A DNA stretch of 44,239 nt from a virus. This document shows positions 30,900 through 38,295 of this stretch, piece by piece; within the stretch, counting starts at the first letter, position 1; every line of letters starts with the position of its first letter. The position numbers and the translations under genes were made by a program. The notes beneath the pieces are model-generated. The model ran no database searches and was not told the origin of the DNA. It was given only the letters and a program-made list of their open reading frames with translations. The DNA is taken from positions 1 to 44,239 of the IMG/VR virus record IMGVR_UViG_3300006875_000005. The stretch is one strand, 5' to 3'.

Positions 30900-31616
30900 A
30901 TGGCAAAGCGATTCACGGTAACTCTGGTCAATTGGGAAAAGCATAACCCGCGCAAAGACTATAAGCGCCCAACTTGGTTCGCACTCTCCAACCGGTTTCT
31001 AGAAGACCCAGACTTCATGGACTTCGAACCGATCGAACTCAAGGCGACGCTTTACATTTTCTGTCAGGCATCTCAGAGGAACTCGGCGACGGTTCCGATC
31101 GTGCCCGCACATGCTCATCGGGTGTGTGAAATCGAGCCCGAGATCTTGATCCGAACGATCGAGAAACTTGAGGCGATCGGGGCCGTACGGTCATCTGTAC
31201 AGACCGGCGAACAGGGCACCGTACAGACCGCCGTACAGACCACCGGAAAAATCTGTACAGATTCTGTACGTGATCCGAACGCTACAGACAGACATACAGA
31301 CATACATACATTCGGCGGTGGTAAACCACGCGCTCGAAAGCAGCTGGTTGTTTCTTTCGCCAACTCCGAAGAACTCAGGTTCGCACTCGGCGGCGAATGG
31401 ATGGGATCACAACGCGAGATCTATCCCGACGCGGACTACCTCGAACGAGAGCTGAAAAAAGCGTTCGTGTACTACTCCGACAACAAGCGCAAATGCCCGA
31501 CGACGATCGGCGGTTGGAAGCGCACGCTCGCGTCATGGTTCGATCGAGGGTGGGCACGACACCAGGCAGGAATACCGACCGCTAAAACCGCAAACTCAGA
31601 CATCGTGGAGGACTAG
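30900..31616 (+). CDS. Replication initiator-like protein
   Basis: A 238-residue protein with an N-terminal winged-helix-like part (FTVTLVNWEKHNPRKDYKRP, ALSNRFLEDPDFMDFEP) as in phage O/DnaD-type replication proteins. It is followed directly by a DnaB-like helicase. Its middle is of low complexity (SSVQTGEQGTVQTAVQTTGK) because the DNA there carries iterons, as lambda ori lies inside O. The C-terminal half (YLERELKKAFVYYSDN) resembles helicase-loading domains. Confidence 0.75.
   Translation: MAKRFTVTLVNWEKHNPRKDYKRPTWFALSNRFLEDPDFMDFEPIELKATLYIFCQASQRNSATVPIVPAHAHRVCEIEPEILIRTIEKLEAIGAVRSSVQTGEQGTVQTAVQTTGKICTDSVRDPNATDRHTDIHTFGGGKPRARKQLVVSFANSEELRFALGGEWMGSQREIYPDADYLERELKKAFVYYSDNKRKCPTTIGGWKRTLASWFDRGWARHQAGIPTAKTANSDIVED
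31197..31300. repeat. ori: Iteron cluster, probable replication origin
   Basis: GTACAGACC occurs at 31197-31205, 31221-31229 and 31233-31241, with variants GTACAGATT at 31254 and TACAGA at 31283 and 31295. The repeats are in the middle of the initiator gene. A run of A/T-richer bases (GGAAAAATCTGTACAGATTC) lies within. By analogy with lambda this is the origin, bound by the encoded protein. Confidence 0.7.
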
Positions 31617-31619
31617 GTC

Positions 31620-32621
31620 ATGTTCAGATCAGCGGCCGAAGGCGCCGAAAAAGAAACCGCGGCTAGGAAGGATGCACGCAAAGACTTGCGTAAGTTCGGG
31701 ATTGATTTCCTTGACGACGCGCTTCTCGGGATTGCTCCGAGCGATCTCGTGCTCGTCGGCGCGCCGAGCGGCATGGGGAAGACCCAGCTCTGCTGCAACA
31801 TCGCGCTCAAGAACATCGCAGACGGGAAGCGCGTTCACTTCGTTGCGCTCGAAGCGGAGGAGTGGGAGGTCGAGCGCCGGCTGAAATACCAAATCATCGC
31901 AAGCGCGTATTTCGCCGATCCTGAGCGTCCGCACCTGGGGGGCCACCTGACCTATGACCGTTGGGTTTTGGGCGACTGGCTGGGCGTTCTGGCGAAATAC
32001 GAGCGGCAAGCCACCGAGTTCATGAAGGGCGCTTATTCAGGCCTCTTCGTTCACTACAAAGCCGACCAGTTCACGTTGGAAAACCTGATCGAGAGTGTTT
32101 CGCTCAATTCGCACTCGTCGGACCTCTTCATCATAGACCACGCGCATTATTTCGATCTTGATGAGGACCGCGGCGAAAACCGCGCGCTGAAAGAACTGGC
32201 CAAGACGGTTCGGGCACTGGCGCTTGAACAGAAAAAACCAATCATCCTCGTTGCCCATCTGCGGAAGCGTGACCGCGCAAACGAAGACCTTGTTCCCGGC
32301 ATTGATGAGTTCCACGGCTCAAGTGATCTCGCAAAGATCGCGACCAAGATCGTCACAATCGCGCCCGGCGGACGAACGGCTGACGGTCGCTTCGAAACCT
32401 TTTTTCGAATTCCCAAAAACAGAATGAACGGCGGATGCACGCGCTTCATTGGTCGCATCATGTTCAACCCGAGGACGAATTCTTATGAGTACGGTTACAA
32501 AGTCGGAAGTAGCTCTCTCACGCGAAAAGAAGGGTTTGCTGAACTTGACCACGGTCTTTACCCGGATTGGGCCAGAAGACAAACGCTGGTGGGCGCCCAT
32601 CGTGGTTCAAATGATGCGTGA
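31620..32621 (+). CDS. Replicative DNA helicase, DnaB-like RecA fold
   Basis: A 333-residue protein lacking the DnaB N-terminal domain. Walker A is GAPSGMGKT at 47-55, Walker B is LFIIDHAH at about 164-171, and KPIILVAHLRKR (about 205-216) is the third motif of SF4 helicases. It pairs with the upstream initiator. The final 40 codons overlap the next gene in another frame. Confidence 0.85.
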   Translation: MFRSAAEGAEKETAARKDARKDLRKFGIDFLDDALLGIAPSDLVLVGAPSGMGKTQLCCNIALKNIADGKRVHFVALEAEEWEVERRLKYQIIASAYFADPERPHLGGHLTYDRWVLGDWLGVLAKYERQATEFMKGAYSGLFVHYKADQFTLENLIESVSLNSHSSDLFIIDHAHYFDLDEDRGENRALKELAKTVRALALEQKKPIILVAHLRKRDRANEDLVPGIDEFHGSSDLAKIATKIVTIAPGGRTADGRFETFFRIPKNRMNGGCTRFIGRIMFNPRTNSYEYGYKVGSSSLTRKEGFAELDHGLYPDWARRQTLVGAHRGSNDA

Positions 32622-32856
32622 TAACTCGGCATGGATGCGCATGAGAGAGGGTCGCGATTTGCTCGCACTCGTTGCGCCTCATCTCGATCAGGTGAAGTGG
32701 AATGGTGCACTCAACGGGGTGCCCTCCGCTGACTTCACACGCATCGACGCAATCCTCAAAGAGTATTTCGAGAAGCTCGAGAAGAACGAACAGCCATGGC
32801 CTCAAGCTGAACCGCACGACGAGGACTGGTTCTGGGACAGCGGGAGGGACACATGA
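32485..32856 (+). CDS. Hypothetical early protein
   Basis: A 123-residue protein if it starts at ATG 32485 (GAGG nearby, 136-base overlap with the helicase gene); ATG 32610 is a shorter alternative. The C-terminal part (LKEYFEKLEKNEQPWPQAEP, then DEDWFWDSG) is acidic. Unknown family. Confidence 0.55.
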   Translation: MSTVTKSEVALSREKKGLLNLTTVFTRIGPEDKRWWAPIVVQMMRDNSAWMRMREGRDLLALVAPHLDQVKWNGALNGVPSADFTRIDAILKEYFEKLEKNEQPWPQAEPHDEDWFWDSGRDT

Positions 32857-32874
32857 TCATCTTGGGGGAACAAC

Positions 32875-33048
32875 ATGGGCAAGGTCATACACGCGCCATT
32901 TGGACGGGCGCACGAGATGTTTTCGTACTACATGCACGGATTCTCAGTCGCAGAAATCGCAGCGATCTTTGGAACAACGTCAAGAATCGTGAGGGCAGAG
33001 ATTGAGCGATACGTACGACGGCTAAATAATCCGGGGGGGGTAAAATGA
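32875..33048 (+). CDS. Tiny HTH protein
   Basis: A 57-residue protein with GFSVAEIAAIFGTTSRIVRA as a helix-turn-helix, similar in style to the 70-residue protein at 42841-43053. A G8 tract (33033-33040) near its end precedes the next gene's ATG and may act as its SD. ATGA overlap with the LuxR-type gene. Confidence 0.65.
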   Translation: MGKVIHAPFGRAHEMFSYYMHGFSVAEIAAIFGTTSRIVRAEIERYVRRLNNPGGVK

Positions 33049-33278
33049 GAACAGAACTAACGACACGCCAAAAAGAAATTGCCGAACTGGTCGCAAAGGG
33101 CCTGACGAATCGGGAGATTGCGAAACGGCTAGATGTTGAAGAAAAAACGATCAAGTTCCATCTGACCAACGTGTTCAAAATCCTGGGGATTAAATCCAGA
33201 GCGCATCTCATTGTATCGAAACTGCTCGAGGAAAGTGTGTCCCGTGAGGAACTCTCGGAGTTCAGGAAGCTCTTGTGA
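33045..33278 (+). CDS. Stand-alone LuxR/GerE-type HTH regulator
   Basis: A 77-residue protein that is almost only a LuxR-type DNA-binding domain: LTTRQKEIAELVAKGLTNRE, then IAKRLDVEEKTIKFHLTNVF, then KILGIKSRAHLIV. It has no sensor or receiver domain. Such domains bind short palindromes as dimers, often to activate transcription. As an early-region gene it is one candidate for the protein acting at the AT palindromes before the late units; that link is inference. Confidence 0.85.
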   Translation: MRTELTTRQKEIAELVAKGLTNREIAKRLDVEEKTIKFHLTNVFKILGIKSRAHLIVSKLLEESVSREELSEFRKLL

Positions 33279-33284
33279 TGCGGC

Positions 33285-33743
33285 ATGAGCGACAAGCCAT
33301 ACATCAGAAATCCGAAGGGCATCACAAGCGGCGGCAAGTGGGACACCAATGAAGAAGACAAGGAAGACTATGAGCAAGAACGACGAATCCAAGAATGGCT
33401 TAAGCAACAGGGAAATTCTGCTGAATTTGGATACGAGTATATCAATCGCAAAGGGAATGCTCGCAACACTCTCATTAAGGCATCAGTCCGACTGGACCAG
33501 AAAATTGGCGAAGACGGAACCGGAACATTTGCGGATCTTATTGTTGGAAGTGATGGAAGAGATTTGGTCGGCGGAGACGAACCTCTCGACCCTGAGGTCG
33601 AAGCTCGAGAAATCATACATGGGTATCTGTTTGCACTAGGTTTTCAACACGAGGAGATATTGTGGCTGATAAAAACGCTGAAGTTGTCGGTATCGGAAAG
33701 CAAGTCGCTCTTCGAGAAATTAGCGATCGATTCGGAGTGGTAG
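33285..33743 (+). CDS. Sigma-factor-like small protein
   Basis: A 152-residue protein. SVRLDQKIGEDGTGTFADLI (about residues 66-85) resembles the linker between regions 3 and 4 of sigma-70 proteins (the SLDxPIGxDG..TFxDLI pattern), followed by a helical C-terminus. No full region 2 is seen. It may be an RNA-polymerase-associated phage protein. The start has no clear SD; its last 82 bases overlap the next gene. Another frame (33370-33639) is also open here. Confidence 0.55.
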   Translation: MSDKPYIRNPKGITSGGKWDTNEEDKEDYEQERRIQEWLKQQGNSAEFGYEYINRKGNARNTLIKASVRLDQKIGEDGTGTFADLIVGSDGRDLVGGDEPLDPEVEAREIIHGYLFALGFQHEEILWLIKTLKLSVSESKSLFEKLAIDSEW

Positions 33744-33898
33744 ATACGGTCAAGACCCTTCAACACATGATGAAAGAAGTGACCAAAGAGAAGATCACTC
33801 CAGACTCGGTGAATGCTGCGTGCAATTGCGTTCAGAATTTGAATCTCACGATTAAGACCGCCATTCAGGCCGCGAGGTACTTGAGTGAAAAAGACTGA
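33662..33898 (+). CDS. Small helical hypothetical protein
   Basis: A 78-residue protein from GTG 33662 (GAGGAGATATT before it). Helices include DTVKTLQHMMKEVTKEKI and NLTIKTAIQAARYLSE, a pattern met in small early phage proteins of unknown role. Overlaps the following GTG start. Confidence 0.6.
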   Translation: MADKNAEVVGIGKQVALREISDRFGVVDTVKTLQHMMKEVTKEKITPDSVNAACNCVQNLNLTIKTAIQAARYLSEKD

Positions 33899-34682
33899 AT
33901 ACGGCTGGTCTGAAGATGATGAACACAGGCTTCGGAAACTGGCGAGCAAAGGCTCAATGTTTTACACAGAGATCGCCGAAGCGCTTGGCAAAACACCGCA
34001 GTCTGTTCGATGGAAGGCGAAGAAACTCGGCCTGCAATCGACACGGGCAACGCTACGCGATCGATTTGGGAAATGGAACTCAAGGCATGCTCATTTGCGC
34101 GAGCCCGCGATGAGATACTTCCTCAGACACAGCTTTGAAGAGACGCGGAAGAAGTTTGGACTGACGAAACGAGAGATGAAATCGTTGATGTCAGCTTCGT
34201 ATCTAGATCCTCGCCTGAAACACTTGCGAAAAGAAACTAGAGACCATTCTCCTTGGTCGGCCGCGCAACTCAAATTTCTTCTCCGGCATGCTGGTCTCCG
34301 CAATCGTGACTGGATTGCTGAACGGATCGGACGTGGGAACCGGACATGCATCAAAGAGCGAATGCAAGCTCTCGGCATCGCAAGCCGAACGATACAAGGA
34401 ATAACACTTTCGCAGTTCATTCAGGCTTTCGGCCGCCGCCCTGACTTTTACCTTCAAACAGCAGCTGGTCCCAACGGCGGCGCCAAAGGAACTCTTCCGA
34501 CTCGATGGAAGATCATCCCATGGGTTTGGCTCGATCAGGAGTTAAAGGCAAAGCGCCTCAAAACCGCGCCTGAGTTCCGTCATCTTGTTGCGGCAATGGC
34601 GATGTTTCAGGAGTGGATCTTTGAGGGAAATGCAATCGCGAAAATGAAGCGAATTTGTGCAGAAGGGAGACGATCAGCATGA
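33885..34682 (+). CDS. Myb/SANT-like DNA-binding protein
   Basis: A 265-residue protein with an N-terminal Myb/SANT-like HTH (GWSEDDEHRLRKLASKG, then IAEALGKTPQSVRWKAKKLG) and a second one at about 120-165 (WSAAQLKFLLRHAG, then IAERIGRGNRTCIKERMQAL). The C-terminal 90 residues are a separate globular part. Likely a regulator of phage genes; targets unknown. GTG start overlaps the preceding stop. Confidence 0.75.
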   Translation: MKKTEYGWSEDDEHRLRKLASKGSMFYTEIAEALGKTPQSVRWKAKKLGLQSTRATLRDRFGKWNSRHAHLREPAMRYFLRHSFEETRKKFGLTKREMKSLMSASYLDPRLKHLRKETRDHSPWSAAQLKFLLRHAGLRNRDWIAERIGRGNRTCIKERMQALGIASRTIQGITLSQFIQAFGRRPDFYLQTAAGPNGGAKGTLPTRWKIIPWVWLDQELKAKRLKTAPEFRHLVAAMAMFQEWIFEGNAIAKMKRICAEGRRSA

Positions 34683-35044
34683 CCACATTTCTGCACACCA
34701 AAGAAAGACAGCGCAGACTCATGACCGAAAAGCAGATTGAGAACAGCATTCTCTCATTTCTCGCACTCCGCCGAGTGTTCGCGTTCAAGGTCGACACCAT
34801 CGGCATCTTTGATCCGACGAAGAAGGTATACCGCAAGAAGCAGTCGGTGCATCACACGAAAGGCATCTCAGACATCCTCGGCATCTATCGCGGTCAGCCG
34901 CTTGCGATTGAAGTGAAGAGCGAGCAGGGCCGCGTGAGTCCAGAGCAGAAGGCATTCCTTGAGTCGTGGAATGAGCAAGGCGGCATTGGCTTCGTCGCCC
35001 GCTCGATCGAGGACGTGGCAGAGAAACTTGGAATCAAAATTTAG
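34679..35044 (+). CDS. VRR-NUC domain nuclease
   Basis: A 121-residue protein: GISDILGIYRGQPLAIEVKS has the D...ExK core of VRR-type PD-(D/E)XK nucleases, followed by RVSPEQKAFLESWNEQGGIG. Such phage proteins process branched DNA. Start at ATG 34679 (ATGA overlap). Belongs with the replication and recombination set. Confidence 0.85.
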   Translation: MTTFLHTKERQRRLMTEKQIENSILSFLALRRVFAFKVDTIGIFDPTKKVYRKKQSVHHTKGISDILGIYRGQPLAIEVKSEQGRVSPEQKAFLESWNEQGGIGFVARSIEDVAEKLGIKI

Positions 35045-35052
35045 GAGGAAGC

Positions 35053-35238
35053 ATGAACAAAAACAAACTCGCAGTGGAAATCGCACGCCGAGAAGGCGGC
35101 AAGATCAACCTCCCGATCGCGCAGATCAAGGAAGTAATTCGGCTTGTCGATCTGATTCGTGCGGAGGAGACGGTTGGGAAAGACAGGCAGCAGACAATCC
35201 ATCGCATGTATCGGAAGAGTAAACGGGGGGCGAGATGA
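35053..35238 (+). CDS. Small basic protein
   Basis: A 61-residue protein with AGGAGGAAGC just before the ATG. Sequence LPIAQIKEVIRLVDLIRAEE suggests a helical protein with a basic tail (KSKRGAR). Function not recognised. Confidence 0.6.
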   Translation: MNKNKLAVEIARREGGKINLPIAQIKEVIRLVDLIRAEETVGKDRQQTIHRMYRKSKRGAR

Positions 35239-35381
35239 GGTGTCCGAAGTGCAAGAAGGATGATGTCGAGACGATGAAAGATGCAAGCTACATTCTTGTT
35301 GCAGGCAAGCTGAAGAAGCTTCCGGGGTTCTACTGCCCTTGGTGCTGTATCTCATGGACGGTTCCAAAGGATTCCAAATGA
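35235..35381 (+). CDS. Small zinc-ribbon protein
   Basis: A 48-residue protein with CPKC near the start (C3, C6) and YCPWCC near the end, a typical one-zinc ribbon. ATGA overlaps at both ends support coupled translation. Confidence 0.65.
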   Translation: MRCPKCKKDDVETMKDASYILVAGKLKKLPGFYCPWCCISWTVPKDSK

Positions 35382-35449
35382 CCCGCCTCACACGTAAAGA
35401 GCGAGATCTCAAACACGGCATCCGCGCCGACGAGGGGAGTGAGGGATGA
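35378..35449 (+). CDS. Tiny coupled ORF
   Basis: A 23-codon ORF (MTRLTRKERDLKHGIRADEG and three more) that overlaps the previous and next genes by four bases each. It may serve only to couple translation. Confidence 0.4.
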   Translation: MTRLTRKERDLKHGIRADEGSEG

Positions 35450-35730
35450 GCCTGGGATTTGAAGAAACACCAAAGGTTATGTGGCGCGTATTCGAATGGG
35501 CGTACGCGAACGATATTGATGTCACTTTGATGAAAGAATACTCGTACGGCAGAGAGGCCTATCCGGTTTTGAGATTTAGAAGAAACGGCAAGACAACACA
35601 GATGGCATTGTTTCCCGCAACAGACATTACCGGGCAGCTTGATTTTGCCTGGCAGAGCATCGCACTCGAATTATGTGTAGAGCCTCTTGTGCTGAGTGAT
35701 TTGGAGGCCTCCCATGACCCCCAAGACTGA
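35446..35730 (+). CDS. Hypothetical early protein
   Basis: A 94-residue protein. RVFEWAYANDIDVTLMKEYS and a strand-rich middle (YPVLRFRRNGKTTQMALF). ATGA start. Unknown family; overlaps the next gene by 17 bases. Confidence 0.6.
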   Translation: MSLGFEETPKVMWRVFEWAYANDIDVTLMKEYSYGREAYPVLRFRRNGKTTQMALFPATDITGQLDFAWQSIALELCVEPLVLSDLEASHDPQD

Positions 35731-35962
35731 CGCTGAGGTGATGGAGGATTGTTGCTGGGAATTTATTCCTGGACCTGAGCAAGAAGCATTCAAACGCGGC
35801 TGGTCCGCAGCGCTCAAGCACAGCCCGGTCGTCAGGGAGTTGGAAATGGCAATCGAAGCTATGATGAAATGCGAAAACGATGTTCGACCATGTGATATGT
35901 GCTGCGCATCCGGTACTCACACCCTAGCCAAGCTCCAAGCCGCGCGGAAGGGGGAAGGGTGA
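35714..35962 (+). CDS. Hypothetical early protein with CxxC
   Basis: An 82-residue protein with GGAGG six bases before ATG 35714. Contains GPEQEAFKRGWSAALKHSP and VRPCDMCCASGTHT (possible metal site). Helical; unknown family. Confidence 0.65.
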   Translation: MTPKTDAEVMEDCCWEFIPGPEQEAFKRGWSAALKHSPVVRELEMAIEAMMKCENDVRPCDMCCASGTHTLAKLQAARKGEG

Positions 35963-36276
35963 TGGAGCGACGATACGAATATTTTACGGTTGGAGAAGCC
36001 GGGCCGCCCTGGACGTCGATGAGTGAGAAATCGATGGCGCGTGTTATGAAGGCCGTTCTGATAACGGGCTCGAGCATCCAAAGTACGTACATTCAGCAGA
36101 TTCAGTATGCTCCGCGCACCTCAGTTTACTATTCGGTCAGAATACCTGCGGACAAGGTTGATCAGTTTATCGATGTCTGTGGCTACAAGCTCACTCGTCA
36201 TCCGGACATTCAGCTTGGAATGGATGTAGTGAAGTCAGTTAAAGCCGTGATTTACGATGTAGAGGACAAGCCATGA
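35962..36276 (+). CDS. Hypothetical early protein
   Basis: A 104-residue protein with AAGGGGGAAGGG before ATG 35962. The central part (YAPRTSVYYSVRIPADKVDQ) is beta-like. Unknown family. ATGA overlap with the following gene. Confidence 0.65.
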   Translation: MERRYEYFTVGEAGPPWTSMSEKSMARVMKAVLITGSSIQSTYIQQIQYAPRTSVYYSVRIPADKVDQFIDVCGYKLTRHPDIQLGMDVVKSVKAVIYDVEDKP

Positions 36277-36710
36277 CCCCAACCCACACACTGCCGAAGG
36301 AACTGAAAGAGAAGGTTGAGAAGCTGGCCGAACAGAATGCTGGCGTAGAGAACCTCGGACTGAACGCAAGAGGTGAGATCATCTATAGCGCAACCGATAT
36401 CAACGCCCTGACTAATTGTCGAAGCAAGATTCGTCATCAAATCGAAGGTGCAACAATCCTCTACAACATCTTGCTCGCGATGGGGGATGAGATGGAGCTA
36501 CCCAAAATGGACGCTGGCGATGGGCTTCAGTTTAACTACGGGTACGCAAAAGGCTGGACTGATCAGCGCAATATCCTGACGGCGAAGTACGAGGCGAAGC
36601 TGGCCGAAAAAGATCAACAAGAAGAGATCGATTGGAAGCGTGCGGAGAAGGCCGAGTCAGAAGTTCGAGCCCTGCGCGAGGAGATCGCGAAACCGAAGGG
36701 AAGCGTATGA
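36273..36710 (+). CDS. Hypothetical helical protein
   Basis: A 145-residue protein with an N-terminal helix (LPKELKEKVEKLAEQNAG) and a long C-terminal coiled coil (about 100-140). YGYAKGWTDQRNILTAKYEA links the two. No recognised family. Confidence 0.65.
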   Translation: MTPTHTLPKELKEKVEKLAEQNAGVENLGLNARGEIIYSATDINALTNCRSKIRHQIEGATILYNILLAMGDEMELPKMDAGDGLQFNYGYAKGWTDQRNILTAKYEAKLAEKDQQEEIDWKRAEKAESEVRALREEIAKPKGSV

Positions 36711-37372
36711 GTGAGAAAAGAGAATCCACCCAAACGTCTTCGGACGAAGGTATGGAATGCACAGCCCCGCTTCGCCACGATGTCGCTTACTCGTATGTGT
36801 TGTTTGTAAAGGCACATCTCAATAAGGATTGGGAGGTGTTTAGCCAAGGAGTGAATGCGCTAGGAAAGGTGCTCGACCGCCTCGATCGCGAAGAATCCCC
36901 TCCAGTGGCTCGGTCGGAGATGGTAGAGGAGTCATGCATTTGCCCAAATTATTGCCCCGTTCACTTGCCCACGTATTCTTGTAGCTTTTGCGGTGAAGCG
37001 TTTGAGGAGCACATTGAAGCTTGGGCACACGAGGCGGGGTGTAAGCAAAACCTAAGTAAGCCGCAGAGCGCGTCACACTTACGGACTGAAAGTGAGATCG
37101 ATAAGGATCTGAAACTAGGCCTCGTCGCTCGCATGGCATCCGGCGAAGTGATGACGTGTCTTGGTCCGGCTGAGCGTTCTGCGCTGAAAGCGGCGTTGGC
37201 ACGCATCGGTGAGCTCGAGAGAGATTATTCAGAACTGATGGCAAATAGGGACAGGCTTGCCGAGCGCTTGGGCACCGAGAAGTGGAATCTTAAGGACCGT
37301 GTCGCGGATCTCGAAAAAGAGATCGACGAACTCAAGGCCGAACTCGAGCGGCTGAAGGGCGGGCGGGGATGA
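36707..37372 (+). CDS. Zinc-finger and coiled-coil protein
   Basis: A 221-residue protein from ATG 36707 (ATGA overlap). The middle has a cysteine/histidine group (CPNYCPVHLPTYSCSFCGEA) followed by H residues, suggesting one or two zinc fingers. The last 60 residues are a leucine-heptad coiled coil (ADLEKEIDELKAELERLKGG). Function unknown; possibly a nucleic-acid-binding dimer. Confidence 0.65.
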   Translation: MSEKRESTQTSSDEGMECTAPLRHDVAYSYVLFVKAHLNKDWEVFSQGVNALGKVLDRLDREESPPVARSEMVEESCICPNYCPVHLPTYSCSFCGEAFEEHIEAWAHEAGCKQNLSKPQSASHLRTESEIDKDLKLGLVARMASGEVMTCLGPAERSALKAALARIGELERDYSELMANRDRLAERLGTEKWNLKDRVADLEKEIDELKAELERLKGGRG

Positions 37373-37584
37373 AGGGTCATCAAGTCAAAGCTTGGAAGCT
37401 CACAGTTCTCAAGAAGTACGACGATTGGGTGCGCCGATCGTGTCGACAGAAAAAAGGATTCTCCCAGCAAGATGCCTTGAGGATGGGGCGAGTTGTAAAG
37501 CAGCGAGCATACGAATGCAAATGGTGTGGTCAATGGCATCTGACAAAGCAGGTATGGAAGGAGGCCACCCGTGAGCGGGAGTGA
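37369..37584 (+). CDS. Small basic zinc-finger-like protein
   Basis: A 71-residue protein with a basic N-terminus and ECKWCGQWHLTKQ near the end (CxxC...H), a pattern common in short phage zinc-finger proteins. Last gene of the early operon. ATGA overlap. The following 65 bases to the palindrome hold nothing else. Confidence 0.7.
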   Translation: MKGHQVKAWKLTVLKKYDDWVRRSCRQKKGFSQQDALRMGRVVKQRAYECKWCGQWHLTKQVWKEATRERE

Positions 37585-37649
37585 TGGGGTCGAGGATAAC
37601 GTACGAGTTGAGCAGCGATAAAACAGCGATAGCGCGCGCATCAAAACAG

Positions 37650-37661
37650 AAATTATAATTC
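37650..37661. promoter_or_regulatory. AT palindrome, copy 3 (AAATTATAATTC)
   Basis: One mismatch from consensus; TATAAT at 37654-37659. It is 59 bases before ATG 37721 of the second glycan cassette. TAGACT (37684-37689) lies 22 bases downstream, matching the position of similar hexamers in copies 2 and 4. Confidence 0.65.
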
Positions 37662-37720
37662 TAAAAACAGCACAAGACTCTTCTAGACTCCGTTTCTAGA
37701 GCCAAAGAGGAGTCTTTTAT

Positions 37721-38104
37721 ATGCGCGTACTTCTTGCTTTCGTCTTTGCGTTTTTGAGTTCCAGCATTGCACTTGCCGGCGCGAATCTCTCGCTAAGTGC
37801 TCATACGTTCGAGGGAGAGTCGAAGGTTTACCCGATCATCGGGCTTGCGATCGATCAGCAAATCAAGGGTCCGTTTTACCTTAGCACATGGGTCGGGGCC
37901 GGTAGCCGACCGCTCGAAACACACGACGGAAAAGAATGGGCAAGCATGAAGGCCGGCGTCGACTACCGCTTAGCGAAGTGGACCGTCGGCATGGGCGGAG
38001 CGATCGGCGTCTCGACCGTCGATTGGACCGACGTTTCGGCGCGCGAAATCGGGGCGAGCCGGGAAGCGAGCGCCTACGTAAAAGTCGCGTATAAGCTCTG
38101 GTAA
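37721..38104 (+). CDS. Exported, probable outer-membrane barrel-like protein
   Basis: A 127-residue protein with a Sec signal peptide (MRVLLAFVFAFLSSSIALA, cleavage after residue 19 or 20). The mature part shows alternating-residue strands (PIIGLAIDQQIKGPFYLSTW, then ASMKAGVDYRLAKWTVGMGG) and ends SAYVKVAYKLW, with an aromatic terminal residue as in outer-membrane barrels. Short for a full barrel (perhaps six to eight strands). Could block a receptor or act with the downstream glycan synthase. AGAGGAG before ATG. Confidence 0.65.
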   Translation: MRVLLAFVFAFLSSSIALAGANLSLSAHTFEGESKVYPIIGLAIDQQIKGPFYLSTWVGAGSRPLETHDGKEWASMKAGVDYRLAKWTVGMGGAIGVSTVDWTDVSAREIGASREASAYVKVAYKLW

Positions 38105-38109
38105 CCTAG

Positions 38110-38295
38110 ATGGCGCGTGAAACCGGGATACTTACGCTAAGGGAAGCAGAGCGAAACGAAATCGAATACGCACTTGCGTTTCATAAGGGAAACGTAAGAC
38201 CAGCGGCACGCGATCTCGGAATCGCGTTTGCGACTCTCTATCGAAAGATTAAAGAGTATCAAATCGATCTAGCGAGCATACGAAAGTCGAAATGA
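38110..38295 (+). CDS. Fis-type HTH protein
   Basis: A 61-residue protein made of a Fis/NtrC-C-terminal HTH (EIEYALAFHKGNVRPAARDL, then GIAFATLYRKIKEYQIDL). As a stand-alone domain it may dimerise and control the glycan genes that follow with ATGA overlap, or late transcription more widely. Confidence 0.75.
   Translation: MARETGILTLREAERNEIEYALAFHKGNVRPAARDLGIAFATLYRKIKEYQIDLASIRKSK

Noticed and set aside
33370-33639. Second + strand frame inside the sigma-like gene
   Set aside because: It has a fair SD and helical translation, but the longer frame carries a recognisable sigma-like motif. Kept as an open question in the findings.
37674-37716. Inverted repeat AAGACTC/GAGTCTT that could hide the SD of the exported protein gene
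   Set aside because: If transcription starts from the downstream hexamer of palindrome copy 3, the left arm is outside the mRNA. No independent support.
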